Origin: Lacihabitans sp. LS3-19
GTDB taxonomy: Bacteria; Bacteroidota; Bacteroidia; Cytophagales; Spirosomataceae
DNA: 64,000 nucleotides
Assembly: GCF_024343575.1 (NCBI RefSeq)
Contig: NZ_RJUA01000130.1
Location: 64,217-128,216, forward strand
Direction: 5' to 3'
Shown here: positions 51,281 to 61,372 of the stretch, piece by piece
Layout of the letters: the number at the start of each line of letters is the position of its first letter
Numbering within the stretch: the first letter of the stretch is position 1
The notes under the pieces: model-generated
Told to the model about the DNA's origin: nothing
Database searches by the model: none
The model's input: only the letters and a program-made list of their open reading frames with translations
Made by a program: the position numbers and the translations under genes

Positions 51281-52426
51281 ATGACCAACAAATGGAATGA
51301 GGCAGAAATAAAAAATTATTCGCAAGTATTTGCAAATATAGTGAGTGAAGAGTTCTTTAAAACTAACGATAGAATCACTGGTTCAGAAATTATAGATTTG
51401 ACAGAAGTAAAGCAATTGAACCTTTTTGTACTTAAAGAGCTTTTTGAAAAATGGCGTCAAGAGATAACTAAATTGAAGAGTCCTTTTTTTAATTATGATG
51501 AAGTTGATGTTAAAAAAGCTTTGGATGATTTTATGAATATTCTTTCAAGGTATATTTCTGTTGATAAAGAGAATTTTAAAAATATTCTGGAAAAGGCAGC
51601 TAATAATACTTTTCATTTATATACAGATCCTAAGGCTTACTTTAGTGAAGAAATGCGTAATCTTCCTGAATTTAAACTTACGCAAGATTGGCTGAAAAGT
51701 AATGGGAAGTTTTTTAAAGATTATAATTGGGTTTTAAGAGAATTGTTGAATAAATTGAATGGTGTGAGTTTTGTTTATGCGAATGAAGCCATAGAGTTTG
51801 TCAATGAATTTTTTCAAGACAATAAAGTAGAAGATCATTCTGCTGAGATTTCTGATTTGGTAAAAATTGCTGGAATTGTAGAAGTCAAGGAAGTTAAGGC
51901 AGACCCTTATCAATCATTCTTTGATAGCATAGAAGAGTACAAAAACACCAAAACTCCCACTCCTCCAAAAATAGTGGAGCCTATATTTTCTGAACCAGAA
52001 ATTGTAATTCATGAAAAAGATGAGCCAATTACTGAAATAAGATTAACACAAATACAAGAAAAGAAAGAGACTATAATTCTTGAAAATCATCTTACAAATA
52101 CTATTGAGAAAGAAACCAATGTTACATTGCATGAATCTATGCAATTGAGCAATGAAAGTAGCTCTTTGTCTGATTTTCATCAAAAAAGAAAAATTGATAC
52201 TATTAAAGGGAATATTTCTCTTAATCAAAAATTCCTTTTTATTAATAATCTATTTGGCTCTGATGCTTTAGTTTTTGATCATGCTTTACAAGAGCTTGAA
52301 GTATGCAATAGCTTTTCTGAGGCAAAAGAGCAAATGCTAAAAAAATATATGCCAAAATATAAATGGGATTTGAATAGTCCTGAGGCTGAAGAATTTTTTG
52401 ACTTATTAAAAAGAAGATTTAACTAA
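51281..52426 (+). CDS. Conserved Bacteroidota hypothetical protein
   Basis: A 381-residue soluble protein. The N-terminal 190 residues are helical. A variable linker follows (about 195-300; KTPTPPKIVEPIFSEPEIVI), and then a C-terminal domain of about 75 residues (ISLNQKFLFINNLFGSDALV, ending KYKWDLNSPEAEEFFDLLKRRF). I recall the same C-terminal domain in other Bacteroidota proteins of unknown function near tdk, so it is a real conserved gene, but no role is known. A shared terminator separates it from recQ. Confidence 0.75.
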   Translation: MTNKWNEAEIKNYSQVFANIVSEEFFKTNDRITGSEIIDLTEVKQLNLFVLKELFEKWRQEITKLKSPFFNYDEVDVKKALDDFMNILSRYISVDKENFKNILEKAANNTFHLYTDPKAYFSEEMRNLPEFKLTQDWLKSNGKFFKDYNWVLRELLNKLNGVSFVYANEAIEFVNEFFQDNKVEDHSAEISDLVKIAGIVEVKEVKADPYQSFFDSIEEYKNTKTPTPPKIVEPIFSEPEIVIHEKDEPITEIRLTQIQEKKETIILENHLTNTIEKETNVTLHESMQLSNESSSLSDFHQKRKIDTIKGNISLNQKFLFINNLFGSDALVFDHALQELEVCNSFSEAKEQMLKKYMPKYKWDLNSPEAEEFFDLLKRRFN

Positions 52427-52427
52427 A

Positions 52428-52458
52428 AAAAAGAGCTTCCAAATCGGAAGCTCTTTTT
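52428..52458. terminator. Bidirectional terminator between the 51281 gene and recQ
   Basis: AAGAGCTTCC / GGAAGCTCTT (52431-52440 and 52446-52455) is a 10-bp stem with T-runs on both strands. It lies between two convergent genes whose stops are at 52426 and 52459. Confidence 0.9.
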
Positions 52459-54777
52459 TTAATTGGCCATTTCTGAGATAAACTTGATCCTCATCAGTCG
52501 AAGTTCCTCTTCTGTTACCTCATCGTCATAATCATCAAATTCTTTTAAAGCGGCCTTTATGTCGTCAGATGACGAAGTCATAAAATATTCATAAATATCT
52601 TTTTGTTTTTCTTTGTCTATTATTTGATTTATATAATAGTCCATGTTTAGCTTTGTGCCTGAAAAACAAATGCTTTCTATTTCTGTAATAAGCTCCTCTG
52701 GGCTCATTTCTTTTGCTTCGGCTACTTCTTCTAAATCTATTTTTCTATCAATTTGTTGAATGATAAAAATCTTAGTTTTTGATTTGTTTACAGTAGTTTT
52801 TACCATCAAATCAGACGAAGTCTCAATGTCATTGTCTTTGACATATTTAATGATAAGGTCAAGGAAAGGCATTCCAAATTTCTGCACTTTCCCCATTCCC
52901 ACACCATTCACCTGCGAAAGCTCCTGAATATTTGAAGGGTACGTCGTTGCCATTTCTTCTAGCGAAGGGTCTTGGAAAACAACATATGGCGGTACATTTT
53001 TTTCTTTTGCTATTTTCTTCCTTAAAGACTTCAATAGCTCTAAGAGAGCTTGGTCAGACGCCCCACTGCCACCAGAAGGTCCAGCAGTTTGCTGAAGTTC
53101 ATCTTCTCCACTTCCTTCTGTTTCATTTAGGTCATGATCTTCGGAGAAAGTTATAGTATAAGGGTCTTTTAGATAGTTTCTTCCTTTTTCAGAAAGTTTA
53201 ACCACGCCATAATTATCAATGTCTTTTTCCAAATATCCAAAAACCATCAATTGTCTGATGATGGATACCCATTTATCAGCAGCAGAAATTTTTCCATCTG
53301 CATTGATATCAGCTTTAGGTTTTTTATTTACAATTATAGCATCTTCATCCTCTTCCTCTTCTTCTTCAAATTTTTCCGAGAGTCCAAAATAATTTAAGCC
53401 TTTCCCGAACATCTCAAGTTTGTTATGATCGTGGCTTGATATAGCTGGGTTATCTTTCGTATTGGCAGTTAAAATATCTGCAATGTGATTTGCAGAGAAC
53501 CTTTGTTCTGTTTTAACTATGGTATTTAAAGCTAATATGACCTCTTCCTCACCTTTGAATGTTTTAGTAGGTTTATTGCAGTTATCACAGAAACCACAAT
53601 TTTTTTCCATTTGCTCTCCAAAGTAGCTCAACAATTGGCGTCTTCTACAAACACCTAAAGACGAATAAGCTACCATCTCCATCAATAGTGCCTTGGCATT
53701 ATCTCTTTCGGTTACATTTTTATCTTTATTGAATTTCTCAAGTTTGGTTATGTCATCGAGTGCATAAAACATTAAGCATGAGCCATCTAGGCCATCTCTG
53801 CCACCTCTTCCTGTTTCTTGGTAATATCCTTCCAAAGATTTGGGTGCATCGTAGTGTACAACAAACCTAACATCTGGCTTGTCAATACCCATTCCGAAAG
53901 CTATTGTAGCAACCACGATATCGCAATCTTCTTTCAAAAACGCGTCTTGGTTTTTAATTCTAACATCCGAATCCAAACCTGCGTGGTAAGGCAAAGCTTT
54001 AAAACCGTTGACTATAAGCAATTCTGCTATTTCCTCTACTTTTTTTCTACTAAGACAATAGACTATACCTGATTTACCTCTATGTTGGGCAAGAAATTTG
54101 ATTAATTGCTTTTTAGCATTTTGTTTTGGTCTTACTTCATAGTATAAGTTGGCTCTATTAAATGATGTCTTGAACGTTAAATTATCCTCTAAGTCAAGAC
54201 TTTTCTTAATGTCCAACTGAACCTTTGGAGTTGCAGTTGCTGTCAAGGCAATAATGGGTAAATTATCGTCAATGTTTTCGATAATTTCCTTTATTTTTCG
54301 ATATTCTGGACGGAAGTCATGTCCCCACTCTGATATACAGTGAGCCTCGTCTACCGCAACAAAAGATATTTTTGCCTTTTTTAGAAATTCTAAGTTGTCA
54401 ACCTTAGTCAAAGATTCAGGAGCAATATAAAGTAGTTTACACACGCCGTTAACCACGTCGTTTTTTACCCTGTTCATCTCAGACTTGTTCAAAGTACTGT
54501 TAAGAAACTGGGCATTGATTCCAAAAGCGACCATTTGGTCTACTTGGTTTTTCATTAAAGCAATCAATGGCGAAATTACTATCGCTGTGCCATCTAGCAC
54601 AGTTGCAGGAAGCTGATAACAAAGAGATTTACCAGCTCCAGTTGGCATAATTACAAAAGTATTCTTTCCCGAAGTGATACTTTTTATAATTTTTTCTTGC
54701 TCCCCTCTAAAGTTGTCAAAACCAAAAATTTCTTTAAGGTTTTTCTTTAAGTCGTTTTCAATTGATACATCAATCAT
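52459..54777 (-). CDS. recQ: ATP-dependent DNA helicase RecQ
   Basis: A 772-residue 3'-5' helicase for DNA repair and recombination. Motifs in order: [17 protein letters not shown] (motif 0), Walker [15 protein letters not shown] (K50), DEAH in [20 protein letters not shown], motif [12 protein letters not shown], the RecQ-C zinc region ([20 protein letters not shown], then CDNC) and winged helix. A very acidic insert lies near residue 455, a single HRDC domain at about 570-640 ([20 protein letters not shown]), and an extra helical tail of about 130 residues follows. An inverted repeat lies 31-50 bases upstream of the start. Confidence 0.96.
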   Translation of the reverse strand: MIDVSIENDLKKNLKEIFGFDNFRGEQEKIIKSITSGKNTFVIMPTGAGKSLCYQLPATVLDGTAIVISPLIALMKNQVDQMVAFGINAQFLNSTLNKSEMNRVKNDVVNGVCKLLYIAPESLTKVDNLEFLKKAKISFVAVDEAHCISEWGHDFRPEYRKIKEIIENIDDNLPIIALTATATPKVQLDIKKSLDLEDNLTFKTSFNRANLYYEVRPKQNAKKQLIKFLAQHRGKSGIVYCLSRKKVEEIAELLIVNGFKALPYHAGLDSDVRIKNQDAFLKEDCDIVVATIAFGMGIDKPDVRFVVHYDAPKSLEGYYQETGRGGRDGLDGSCLMFYALDDITKLEKFNKDKNVTERDNAKALLMEMVAYSSLGVCRRRQLLSYFGEQMEKNCGFCDNCNKPTKTFKGEEEVILALNTIVKTEQRFSANHIADILTANTKDNPAISSHDHNKLEMFGKGLNYFGLSEKFEEEEEEDEDAIIVNKKPKADINADGKISAADKWVSIIRQLMVFGYLEKDIDNYGVVKLSEKGRNYLKDPYTITFSEDHDLNETEGSGEDELQQTAGPSGGSGASDQALLELLKSLRKKIAKEKNVPPYVVFQDPSLEEMATTYPSNIQELSQVNGVGMGKVQKFGMPFLDLIIKYVKDNDIETSSDLMVKTTVNKSKTKIFIIQQIDRKIDLEEVAEAKEMSPEELITEIESICFSGTKLNMDYYINQIIDKEKQKDIYEYFMTSSSDDIKAALKEFDDYDDEVTEEELRLMRIKFISEMAN

Positions 54778-54807
54778 AGCTAATTCAATAAAGCTTAAAA
54801 ATTAAAG

Positions 54808-54827
54808 CACACCTAGAACTAGGCGTG
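54808..54827. promoter_or_regulatory. Inverted repeat upstream of recQ
   Basis: CACACCTAG-AA-CTAGGCGTG forms a 9-bp near-perfect inverted repeat (one A-C mismatch) 31 bases before the recQ ATG. It could be a repressor site or a leader hairpin. No promoter box was found nearby to decide between them. Confidence 0.35.
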
Positions 54828-54924
54828 GTGAATTAAATTCTTAATGCCAATATACAAAAAATGTTTTGTGATTTTGTTAAACTCAAAAATAATGTTTCAC
54901 TAAAAAAATACGAATTTCTACCCT

Positions 54925-54932
54925 TACATTTG
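54925..54932 (+). promoter_or_regulatory. -7 box for kdsD
   Basis: TACATTTG, a full TAnnTTTG match, lies 18 bases before the TTG start of kdsD and supports that start over more distant ones. Confidence 0.45.
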
Positions 54933-54950
54933 TGAATAAATATCGATTTT

Positions 54951-55931
54951 TTGAAAGTGGAGACGAAAATAGAAAAAAATATTATTGAAATAGCCAAAAA
55001 AGTTTTATCTGATGAATCAAAAGCAATTAAATCTTTGATTAATACAATAGATAAGAGTTTTGAAGAAATAATTTATAAAATATTGGCATCTAAGGGGAAA
55101 GTTGTGCTTTCAGGAATTGGGAAAAGTGCAATAATTGCCCAAAAAATTGCCGCTACTTTAAATTCCACCGGTCAAAAATCTGTTTTTATGCATGCTACAG
55201 ATGCTATGCATGGAGATCTAGGTATAATTGATGAAGATGATGTGATTATTTTTTTGTCTAAAAGTGGTAATACTCCAGAAATCAAAGTTTTGATGCCTTT
55301 ATTGAAAAGATTAGGCAATCCTATAGTGGCCATGGTTTCAGATATAGATTCTTTTTTAGCAAAAAATGCTCATTACACGATTAATGCTCATGTGGATGAA
55401 GAGGCATGTCCTCTAAATTTGGCTCCAACAACTTCTACAACGGTAGCTTTGGCTCTAGGCGATGCTTTGGCGGTATGCTTACTAGAAGCAAGAGAGTTTT
55501 CTAAAAAAGACTTTGCAAGATATCATCCTGGAGGTTCTTTAGGGAAAAAACTGTATTTAAAAGTCTCTGATATTTATCCAAACAATACCAAACCTGTTGT
55601 TAATGAAGGAGCTGATATTCAGTCTGTAATATTAGAAATGACAAGTAAGAGACTTGGAGCCACTGCAGTAGTTAATGCTGAGAATGATTTGGTGGGTGTA
55701 GTTACAGATGGGGATTTGAGACGGATGCTAAGACAATCTTCGGATTTTTCGGGACTAGCTGCTAAAGATATAATGGGAACAAATCCCAAAACTATCGAGA
55801 AGGATGCCTATGCTGTGAATGCTTTAGTTCAAATGCAGGAAATGAATATTACGCAATTGATTGTAATAGAAGGTAAAAAAGTTTTAGGTTTCGTACATTT
55901 GCATGATCTTTTAAAAGAAGGCTTGATTTAA
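54951..55931 (+). CDS. kdsD: Arabinose-5-phosphate isomerase (KpsF/GutQ/KdsD type)
   Basis: A 326-residue cytoplasmic enzyme that turns ribulose-5-phosphate into arabinose-5-phosphate, the first precursor of KDO in lipopolysaccharide. It has an SIS domain at 35-170 (VVLSGIGKSAIIAQKIAATL, FLSKSGNTPEIKVL, CPLNLAPTTSTTVALALGDA) and a pair of CBS domains at 205-326. The start is TTG, 18 bases after a -7 box; a GTG two codons on is possible. Its domain layout matches KdsD. nadB follows after 25 bases and may share its transcript. Confidence 0.93.
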   Translation: MKVETKIEKNIIEIAKKVLSDESKAIKSLINTIDKSFEEIIYKILASKGKVVLSGIGKSAIIAQKIAATLNSTGQKSVFMHATDAMHGDLGIIDEDDVIIFLSKSGNTPEIKVLMPLLKRLGNPIVAMVSDIDSFLAKNAHYTINAHVDEEACPLNLAPTTSTTVALALGDALAVCLLEAREFSKKDFARYHPGGSLGKKLYLKVSDIYPNNTKPVVNEGADIQSVILEMTSKRLGATAVVNAENDLVGVVTDGDLRRMLRQSSDFSGLAAKDIMGTNPKTIEKDAYAVNALVQMQEMNITQLIVIEGKKVLGFVHLHDLLKEGLI

Positions 55932-55956
55932 GCTTTAAGATATTTAATTTTTTGAA

Positions 55957-57549
55957 ATGAGAAAAACAGATTTTTTAGTAATTGGGTCGGGTATTGCTGG
56001 TTTAAGTTTCGCGTTAAAAGCCTCAAAAAAAGGAAAGGTATTGATCCTTACAAAAGTAAATGCTGACGAAACCAATACGAAGTATGCTCAAGGAGGTATT
56101 GCTACTGTTTTTAATCCAAATACGGATTCTTTCGAAAAGCATATTTCTGATACATTAATAGCAGGTGATGGACTTTGCGATAAAAAAATTGTTGAGATTG
56201 TTGTAACCGAAGGCCCAGCTAGAATAAATGAATTGATAGAATATGGAGCCAATTTTGATAAAGAAGAATCTGGGGAATATAATTTAACTCGAGAGGGAGG
56301 GCACTCTGAAAAAAGAATTTTACATTATAAAGATATAACTGGGTGGGAAATAGAGCGGGCACTTTTAGAACAAGTTCAGGCAAATCCAAATATTGAAATA
56401 CTCACCCATTATTTTGCTGTAGAAATCATTACGCAGCACCAGTTAGGAGAAAGTACAGATGCAAATATTGAATGTTATGGTGTGTATGCCTTAAATGTTG
56501 GTACTGGTGAAGTAGAGACAATTTTGGCCAAAAATACCCTTATGGCTACTGGTGGTGCTGGTCACATTTACGCTGCAACTACAAATCCAGTAATTGCAAC
56601 TGGTGACGGTATCGCTATGGTTTACAGGGCAGGAGGTAAAGTTAGAGACATGGAAATGATTCAGTTTCATCCTACTTCACTATATAATCCTGGTTCATTT
56701 CCTAGTTTTTTGATTACAGAAGCCGTAAGAGGAGAAGGTGGGGTTTTAAGAAACAAGAATGGCAAAGAGTTTATGTATGATTATGATGAGAGAGGTTCTT
56801 TAGCTCCTCGCGATATTGTAGCCAGATCTATAGATGCTGAAATGAAAAAGACTGGAGAAGAGTTTGTGTACCTTGATATTACGCACAAACCAAAGGAATT
56901 GATTTTAGAACATTTTCCCAATATCTATGAAAAATGCCTTAGTATTGGATTAGATATTACAAAAAACCAAATTCCTGTTACGCCTGCTGCACATTATCTC
57001 TGCGGCGGTATTTTAGTCGATGAAAACGGAAGAACCAATATTCAGAATCTTTTTGCTTGCGGTGAATGTTCGTCCACAGGACTTCATGGTGCCAATAGGT
57101 TAGCTTCTAATTCATTGTTAGAAGCTGCGGTTTTTGGTCATAGAATTTCACAAGTTGCACTTAAGGACATAGAGTATGCTAGTTTTAATGAAAAAGTGCC
57201 AGATTGGAATGAATTTGGGGCTGTTCAGTCAGATGAAGAGATACTTGTAACGCACAATACTAGAGAATTACAACGCATGATGACAGATTATGTGGGTATA
57301 GTTCGTACTGATTTTAGACTAGAAAGAGCTTTGACAAGGCTAAATATGCTAAAAGAAGAAACCGAAGAGTTTTATAGAAAAACCAAATTGTCAGTTAAAC
57401 TATGCGAACTTCGAAATTTAATTCTTTGTGCTCAAATGGTTATCAAGTCAGCCCAAAAACGGAAGGAGTCTAGAGGTTTACATTATAATACTGATTATCC
57501 TTATAAATTAGGTGGAGAACCACAAAATACTGTTATTTCAAGAATTTAA
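55957..57549 (+). CDS. nadB: L-aspartate oxidase
   Basis: A 530-residue FAD enzyme that oxidises L-aspartate to iminoaspartate, the first step of NAD synthesis. It has the FAD-binding GSGIAGLSFALKA (10-22), TKYAQGGIATVFNP, MIQFHPTSLY and the catalytic segment VRGEGGVLRNKNGKEF, PAAHYLCGGI and GLHGANRLASNSLLEA. These and the absence of a succinate dehydrogenase partner gene support NadB over SdhA. nadA and nadC are not in the window. Confidence 0.95.
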   Translation: MRKTDFLVIGSGIAGLSFALKASKKGKVLILTKVNADETNTKYAQGGIATVFNPNTDSFEKHISDTLIAGDGLCDKKIVEIVVTEGPARINELIEYGANFDKEESGEYNLTREGGHSEKRILHYKDITGWEIERALLEQVQANPNIEILTHYFAVEIITQHQLGESTDANIECYGVYALNVGTGEVETILAKNTLMATGGAGHIYAATTNPVIATGDGIAMVYRAGGKVRDMEMIQFHPTSLYNPGSFPSFLITEAVRGEGGVLRNKNGKEFMYDYDERGSLAPRDIVARSIDAEMKKTGEEFVYLDITHKPKELILEHFPNIYEKCLSIGLDITKNQIPVTPAAHYLCGGILVDENGRTNIQNLFACGECSSTGLHGANRLASNSLLEAAVFGHRISQVALKDIEYASFNEKVPDWNEFGAVQSDEEILVTHNTRELQRMMTDYVGIVRTDFRLERALTRLNMLKEETEEFYRKTKLSVKLCELRNLILCAQMVIKSAQKRKESRGLHYNTDYPYKLGGEPQNTVISRI

Positions 57550-57639
57550 TCCATTAATTTTTTTCCGGTATTATTAGGCGAATTCAAAAAATATTTTGAA
57601 ATTTGAGCCAATAGCCTAATTGAAATAAATTTACTATCA

Positions 57640-57861
57640 ATGAATAAATTTAAATACATACTCGAAAGTAATCTTTACGGAGTTTGTTCCAGAATAGGCG
57701 AAAAGCTTAATTTCTCGGCCTCAAGCATACGTATGTACTTTATATACGCCTCTTTTTTTACTTTTGGTTCACCAGTTATTATATACTTGGTTTTGGCTTT
57801 TTGGATGGAAATTAGGAAAATAATCCGCAGAAATAACCATCCAAGTGTTTGGGAAATTTAA
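57640..57861 (+). CDS. PspC-domain small membrane protein
   Basis: A 73-residue protein with the PspC core: LYGVCSRIGEKLNFSASSIR (residues 13-32) followed by a membrane helix (FFTFGSPVIIYLVLAFWMEI). PspC proteins sense membrane stress; this one is a bare domain without the usual C-terminal extension. Its last 4 bases overlap the 3' end of nuoD on the other strand. The gap upstream (57550-57639) holds an inverted pair ATTAGGC / GCCTAAT (57573-57579 and 57614-57620) of unknown use. Confidence 0.8.
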   Translation: MNKFKYILESNLYGVCSRIGEKLNFSASSIRMYFIYASFFTFGSPVIIYLVLAFWMEIRKIIRRNNHPSVWEI

Positions 57862-59075
57862 CGGTCTACTTCTCCCATAACAAAATCCAAAGAACCAATT
57901 ATTGCCACTAAGTCAGCCATCATCCATCCTTTTGATATTTCGGGCAGCACAGATAAGTTGTGGAATGAACAAGCCCGGCATTTAACTCTTACGGGTACAT
58001 CTGACTTTCCATTAGTTCTGAAAAAGAAACCTAATTCTCCTTTCGGGTTCTCAGCTCTTACATAAAAGTCCATTTCTGCTGGTCTAATTTTTTTAGGTAC
58101 AAAGGCTTGTGGGTCAAAGTCTCTTGTGCGTTTGTAGTCTTTCATTAGTTTTTCCAGACATTGCTCCACAATTCTGATAGATTCCCAACACTCCATTAAT
58201 CGCACATAGTTTCTGTCCCAACAGTCACCCGTTTTTCCCATTTTTCCTTCGCCTATCGGAATATCGAAGTCAATTTCGGGATAAATAGAATATCCATCTA
58301 CTTTTCTTAAATCATATTTTAAGCCTGAGCCTCTTAAAACTGGACCAGTGCAGCCGTAATTTATCGCCAAATCCATAGGCAAAACGCCTACATTGGCGGT
58401 TCGATTAATAAAAATATGATTATCTACAATTATCTGTTTTAATTCTTCAAGTTTTGGTTTTAAGTAAACCACAAATTCTTTGCATTTTTCTTCAAAACCA
58501 ATCGGTAGGTCATAAAACAAACCTCCAACCCAAATATAATTGTAAAGCATTCTAGCACCAGAAACCCATTCCAACATTCTTTGGATAGATTCTCTGTCTC
58601 TTATTAGCCAAAGAAATGGTGTCTGAGCACCAATATCCAAGGCATAAGTGCCTATTGCGATAAAATGGGACGCTATTCTGTTTAATTCAGCTACCAATAC
58701 TCTTATATATTCTATTCTCTTAGGTAGTGTGTTTTCTATACCAAGCATTCGCTCTACACCCATCACATAGGCGTGTTCGGAGTTCATGGAAGCTACATAG
58801 TCAAGCCTGTCTACAAAAGGTATGGTTTGATTAAATGGAAGGGACTCCGCATGTTTCTCAAAACAACGATGTAAATACCCCAAGTGTGGTACAACTTCTT
58901 TTATTATTTCACCATCAGTTACTAGCTCTATCCTCAACACACCATGAGTAGACGGGTGCTGCGGTCCGAGGTTGAGAAGCATTTCTTCGGGTTTCAGTTT
59001 TTCAAAATTTAATTTTGTAGGTTCTGATACGCTTAGATTTTCCCTTCTATATTTGTATTGAATTTTTTGCATCAA
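57858..59075 (-). CDS. nuoD: NADH-quinone oxidoreductase subunit D
   Basis: A 405-residue (404 if the second ATG is used) peripheral-arm subunit of respiratory complex I that forms part of the quinone pocket. Family motifs are GPQHPSTHGVLRIELVTDGE, HLGYLHRCFEKHAESLPFNQ, RGSGLKYDLRK and the end DLVAIIGSLDFVMGEVDR. No other nuo gene adjoins it: the neighbours are a PspC protein and a conserved unknown. A near-consensus promoter lies at 59090-59119, so it is expressed on its own. Confidence 0.96.
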   Translation of the reverse strand: MMQKIQYKYRRENLSVSEPTKLNFEKLKPEEMLLNLGPQHPSTHGVLRIELVTDGEIIKEVVPHLGYLHRCFEKHAESLPFNQTIPFVDRLDYVASMNSEHAYVMGVERMLGIENTLPKRIEYIRVLVAELNRIASHFIAIGTYALDIGAQTPFLWLIRDRESIQRMLEWVSGARMLYNYIWVGGLFYDLPIGFEEKCKEFVVYLKPKLEELKQIIVDNHIFINRTANVGVLPMDLAINYGCTGPVLRGSGLKYDLRKVDGYSIYPEIDFDIPIGEGKMGKTGDCWDRNYVRLMECWESIRIVEQCLEKLMKDYKRTRDFDPQAFVPKKIRPAEMDFYVRAENPKGELGFFFRTNGKSDVPVRVKCRACSFHNLSVLPEISKGWMMADLVAIIGSLDFVMGEVDR

Positions 59076-59089
59076 ATTATATTCTGGTT

Positions 59090-59119
59090 CAAAAATAAAA
59101 ACAAAAATTTAGATTCAAG
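59090..59119 (-). promoter_or_regulatory. Likely promoter of nuoD
   Basis: On the minus strand CTTG (59116-59119), an 18-base spacer and TATTTTTG (59090-59097) lie 14 bases before the nuoD ATG. The -33 box differs by one base from TTTG. Confidence 0.5.
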
Positions 59120-59125
59120 TTTAAA

Positions 59126-59689
59126 ATGCATGATATTGAGCCTTTTTATAACTGGCAGCGTTATTATCTTCCTTATGAAGACGAAAAAAGTCCTTTTTTT
59201 GAAAATGAAACGCTGAACCAATACCAAAACACCGTTTATGGATTTTACCTCCATCCAGACTGGGACGAGATAGGTTCCGAAACACTGTACCTTAAGGTGC
59301 AGATGGTCAATTATGATAAGCAATATATTGTAATTGAACTTATAGGCGAATGGAATGATACGCTTCACAACGATGTGATGTATTTAAAAAGAAATGTAAT
59401 AGATGTGTTTTTGAAAAGAGGTATAAAGTATTTTATTCTTTTGGGTGAAAATCTCTTGCAGTTTCATGGTGGTGAAGATGATTATTATGAGGAATGGTTT
59501 GAAGACGTAGAGGATGGATGGATTGTCGCTTTAAATTTTAGAGAATTTGTTTTGGAAGAATTCACCAAGTTTCACTTAGATTATTATATTAATTATGGCG
59601 GAACCTTACAAATTGAAAACTGGCGGACTTTAAAACCAGACCAACTTTTTACGCTCGTTCAATCACTAATTCAAAGAAGACTCACTTAA
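59126..59689 (+). CDS. Conserved hypothetical protein, 187 residues
   Basis: A soluble acidic protein, very rich in Tyr, Phe, Trp, Asp and Glu (for example HDIEPFYNWQRYYLPYEDEK and HGGEDDYYEEWFEDVEDGW). There is no signal peptide or membrane helix. It begins 50 bases from the divergent nuoD start and precedes cysE by 74 bases. I do not recognise a function. Its even coding character over 187 codons supports a real gene, and the position next to nuoD might matter but proves nothing. Confidence 0.7.
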   Translation: MHDIEPFYNWQRYYLPYEDEKSPFFENETLNQYQNTVYGFYLHPDWDEIGSETLYLKVQMVNYDKQYIVIELIGEWNDTLHNDVMYLKRNVIDVFLKRGIKYFILLGENLLQFHGGEDDYYEEWFEDVEDGWIVALNFREFVLEEFTKFHLDYYINYGGTLQIENWRTLKPDQLFTLVQSLIQRRLT

Positions 59690-59763
59690 TGGTTCATTTT
59701 TTGTTTATTGCTTTATGAACCCACACCAGCGTTACAATGTTTAATTCAAAACAATTATTGATA

Positions 59764-60573
59764 ATGGATCAGAAATTCTTAAAATATATATTCGAAAAGC
59801 ACCAAAATACAGAAGCAGTTCCGTTGACCAAAGACATCGCTTCGTGGGCAACCAAAGTAATTAGGCTTTTATATCCAGAGCAAGCCAAGGATTTTTTTAG
59901 GAGTATTGATGAAATTGAGGGTGAATTTTGGAATTTAGGTAATGAACTGAAACATTTGCTCGAAACCACAGACCAATGTAAAGGCTGTGATGCTGCGGAA
60001 AAAGTGAGTGCTTTCAATGATACAATTCCTGAACTGTTTAGATTGTTAAATACAGATGTTCAAGCTATTTTAAAAGGAGATCCTGCAGCCCAAAGTGAAT
60101 TTGAAATAATAAGGGCTTATCCAGGATTTTATGCAATTTCTTTTTATCGACTTGCCCATTTATTGAATAGTTTAGGAATAAACTTAATTCCCAGAATATT
60201 AACTGAATATGCACATTCCAAAACAGGTATTGATATACATCCAGGGGCAAAAATAGGGGAATATTTCTTCATTGACCACGGAACTGGCGTGGTAGTAGGA
60301 GAGACAACCAATATTGGTAATAACGTCAAGATCTATCAAGGCGTTACTTTAGGAGCATTAAGTGTAGACAAAGATATGGCCAACAAAAAACGTCATCCAA
60401 CAGTAGAAGATAATGTGGTGATTTATTCTGGAGCTACTATTTTGGGAGGTGAAACCATAATTGGTAAAAATAGCACAATCGGTGGAAATGTTTGGTTGAC
60501 AAAGAGTGTTCCTGCAAACTCTACCGTTTATCACAAACCAGAAATTAAAGTAGTTGAAAACGAAGTTGCTTAA
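59764..60573 (+). CDS. cysE: Serine O-acetyltransferase
   Basis: I favour the ATG at 59764 (MDQKFLKYIFEK); an upstream ATG at 59737 would add nine residues. The 269-residue enzyme acetylates serine for cysteine synthesis. A helical N-terminal domain (1-140) precedes a left-handed hexapeptide beta-helix (HPGAKIGEYFFIDHGTGVVV, IGNNVKIYQGVTLGALSV), whose HPG and DHGTG segments carry the catalytic His residues. The product feeds the cysM enzyme encoded at 35357. The methyltransferase gene starts 3 bases after its stop codon. Confidence 0.92.
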   Translation: MDQKFLKYIFEKHQNTEAVPLTKDIASWATKVIRLLYPEQAKDFFRSIDEIEGEFWNLGNELKHLLETTDQCKGCDAAEKVSAFNDTIPELFRLLNTDVQAILKGDPAAQSEFEIIRAYPGFYAISFYRLAHLLNSLGINLIPRILTEYAHSKTGIDIHPGAKIGEYFFIDHGTGVVVGETTNIGNNVKIYQGVTLGALSVDKDMANKKRHPTVEDNVVIYSGATILGGETIIGKNSTIGGNVWLTKSVPANSTVYHKPEIKVVENEVA

Positions 60574-60576
60574 AAT

Positions 60577-61347
60577 ATGCTGTTGAATTCGGAAGAATAT
60601 GCTGCCATGTTTAATGTTGAAGAAAACCTTTGGTGGTATAAAATTCTACATGAGCGAGTATTAATAGAGGTTAATGCTTTTGCGAAAAATGATAAATCTA
60701 TAAAAATTCTAGATGCAGGCTGTGGAACTGGAGGTTTAATGTTAAAGCTTAAAAACCAAGGTTTTGAGAGTGTTTGTGGTTTTGATTTTAATGATGATGC
60801 AGTAGAATTTTCAAATAGTAGAAATTTAGATGTAACCAAAAAAGACATAACTGATTTAAATGGAGCCTATCCTATAGCAAGTTTTGATATAATAATTTCG
60901 GATGATGTCTTGTATCAATTTGATGATATCACCATTCAAGAAACTATTTCTGGAATTGGAAAATTTTTAAAGCCAGGAGGCATTTTTATTACAAACAATC
61001 AAGCTTTTCCTATTTTCAGTGGTACGCACGATATAGCCGTAGGTGCTAAGAAAAGATTTGTTTTATCTGATTTTCAAGGATATTTGAAAGAGAGTCCGGA
61101 TTTGAAAATAGCGAAAAGTACCTATTGGTCCTTAATGCTTTCTCCATTGATTTTAGCTGTAAGGCTAATTCAAAAAATTAAGCTCAAAATGGGTTTGGTA
61201 AATATGGATAACATCAAGTCTGATGTAGCGATGCCTTCGAATTTTATCAATCAAATCTTCTTTTCTATTTGTAATCTGGAGCGTAAGATTTTGCCAAAAT
61301 CTCCTTTTGGGAGTTCGCTGTTTTTGGTAATCAAAAAAGAAAAATAA
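60577..61347 (+). CDS. Class I SAM-dependent methyltransferase
   Basis: A 256-residue protein with the SAM-binding motif ILDAGCGTGGLMLKL (44-58), an acidic second motif (VCGFDFNDDAVEFS) and FDIIISDDVLYQFDD. The C-terminal third contains a hydrophobic stretch (WSLMLSPLILAVRLIQ) and basic residues, suggesting membrane contact. The substrate is unknown; relatives methylate small molecules, quinones or glycans. It follows cysE by 3 bases and gltX starts 64 bases later. Confidence 0.85.
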   Translation: MLLNSEEYAAMFNVEENLWWYKILHERVLIEVNAFAKNDKSIKILDAGCGTGGLMLKLKNQGFESVCGFDFNDDAVEFSNSRNLDVTKKDITDLNGAYPIASFDIIISDDVLYQFDDITIQETISGIGKFLKPGGIFITNNQAFPIFSGTHDIAVGAKKRFVLSDFQGYLKESPDLKIAKSTYWSLMLSPLILAVRLIQKIKLKMGLVNMDNIKSDVAMPSNFINQIFFSICNLERKILPKSPFGSSLFLVIKKEK

Positions 61348-61372
61348 AAGTTTTAAATACATAATCCTATAC

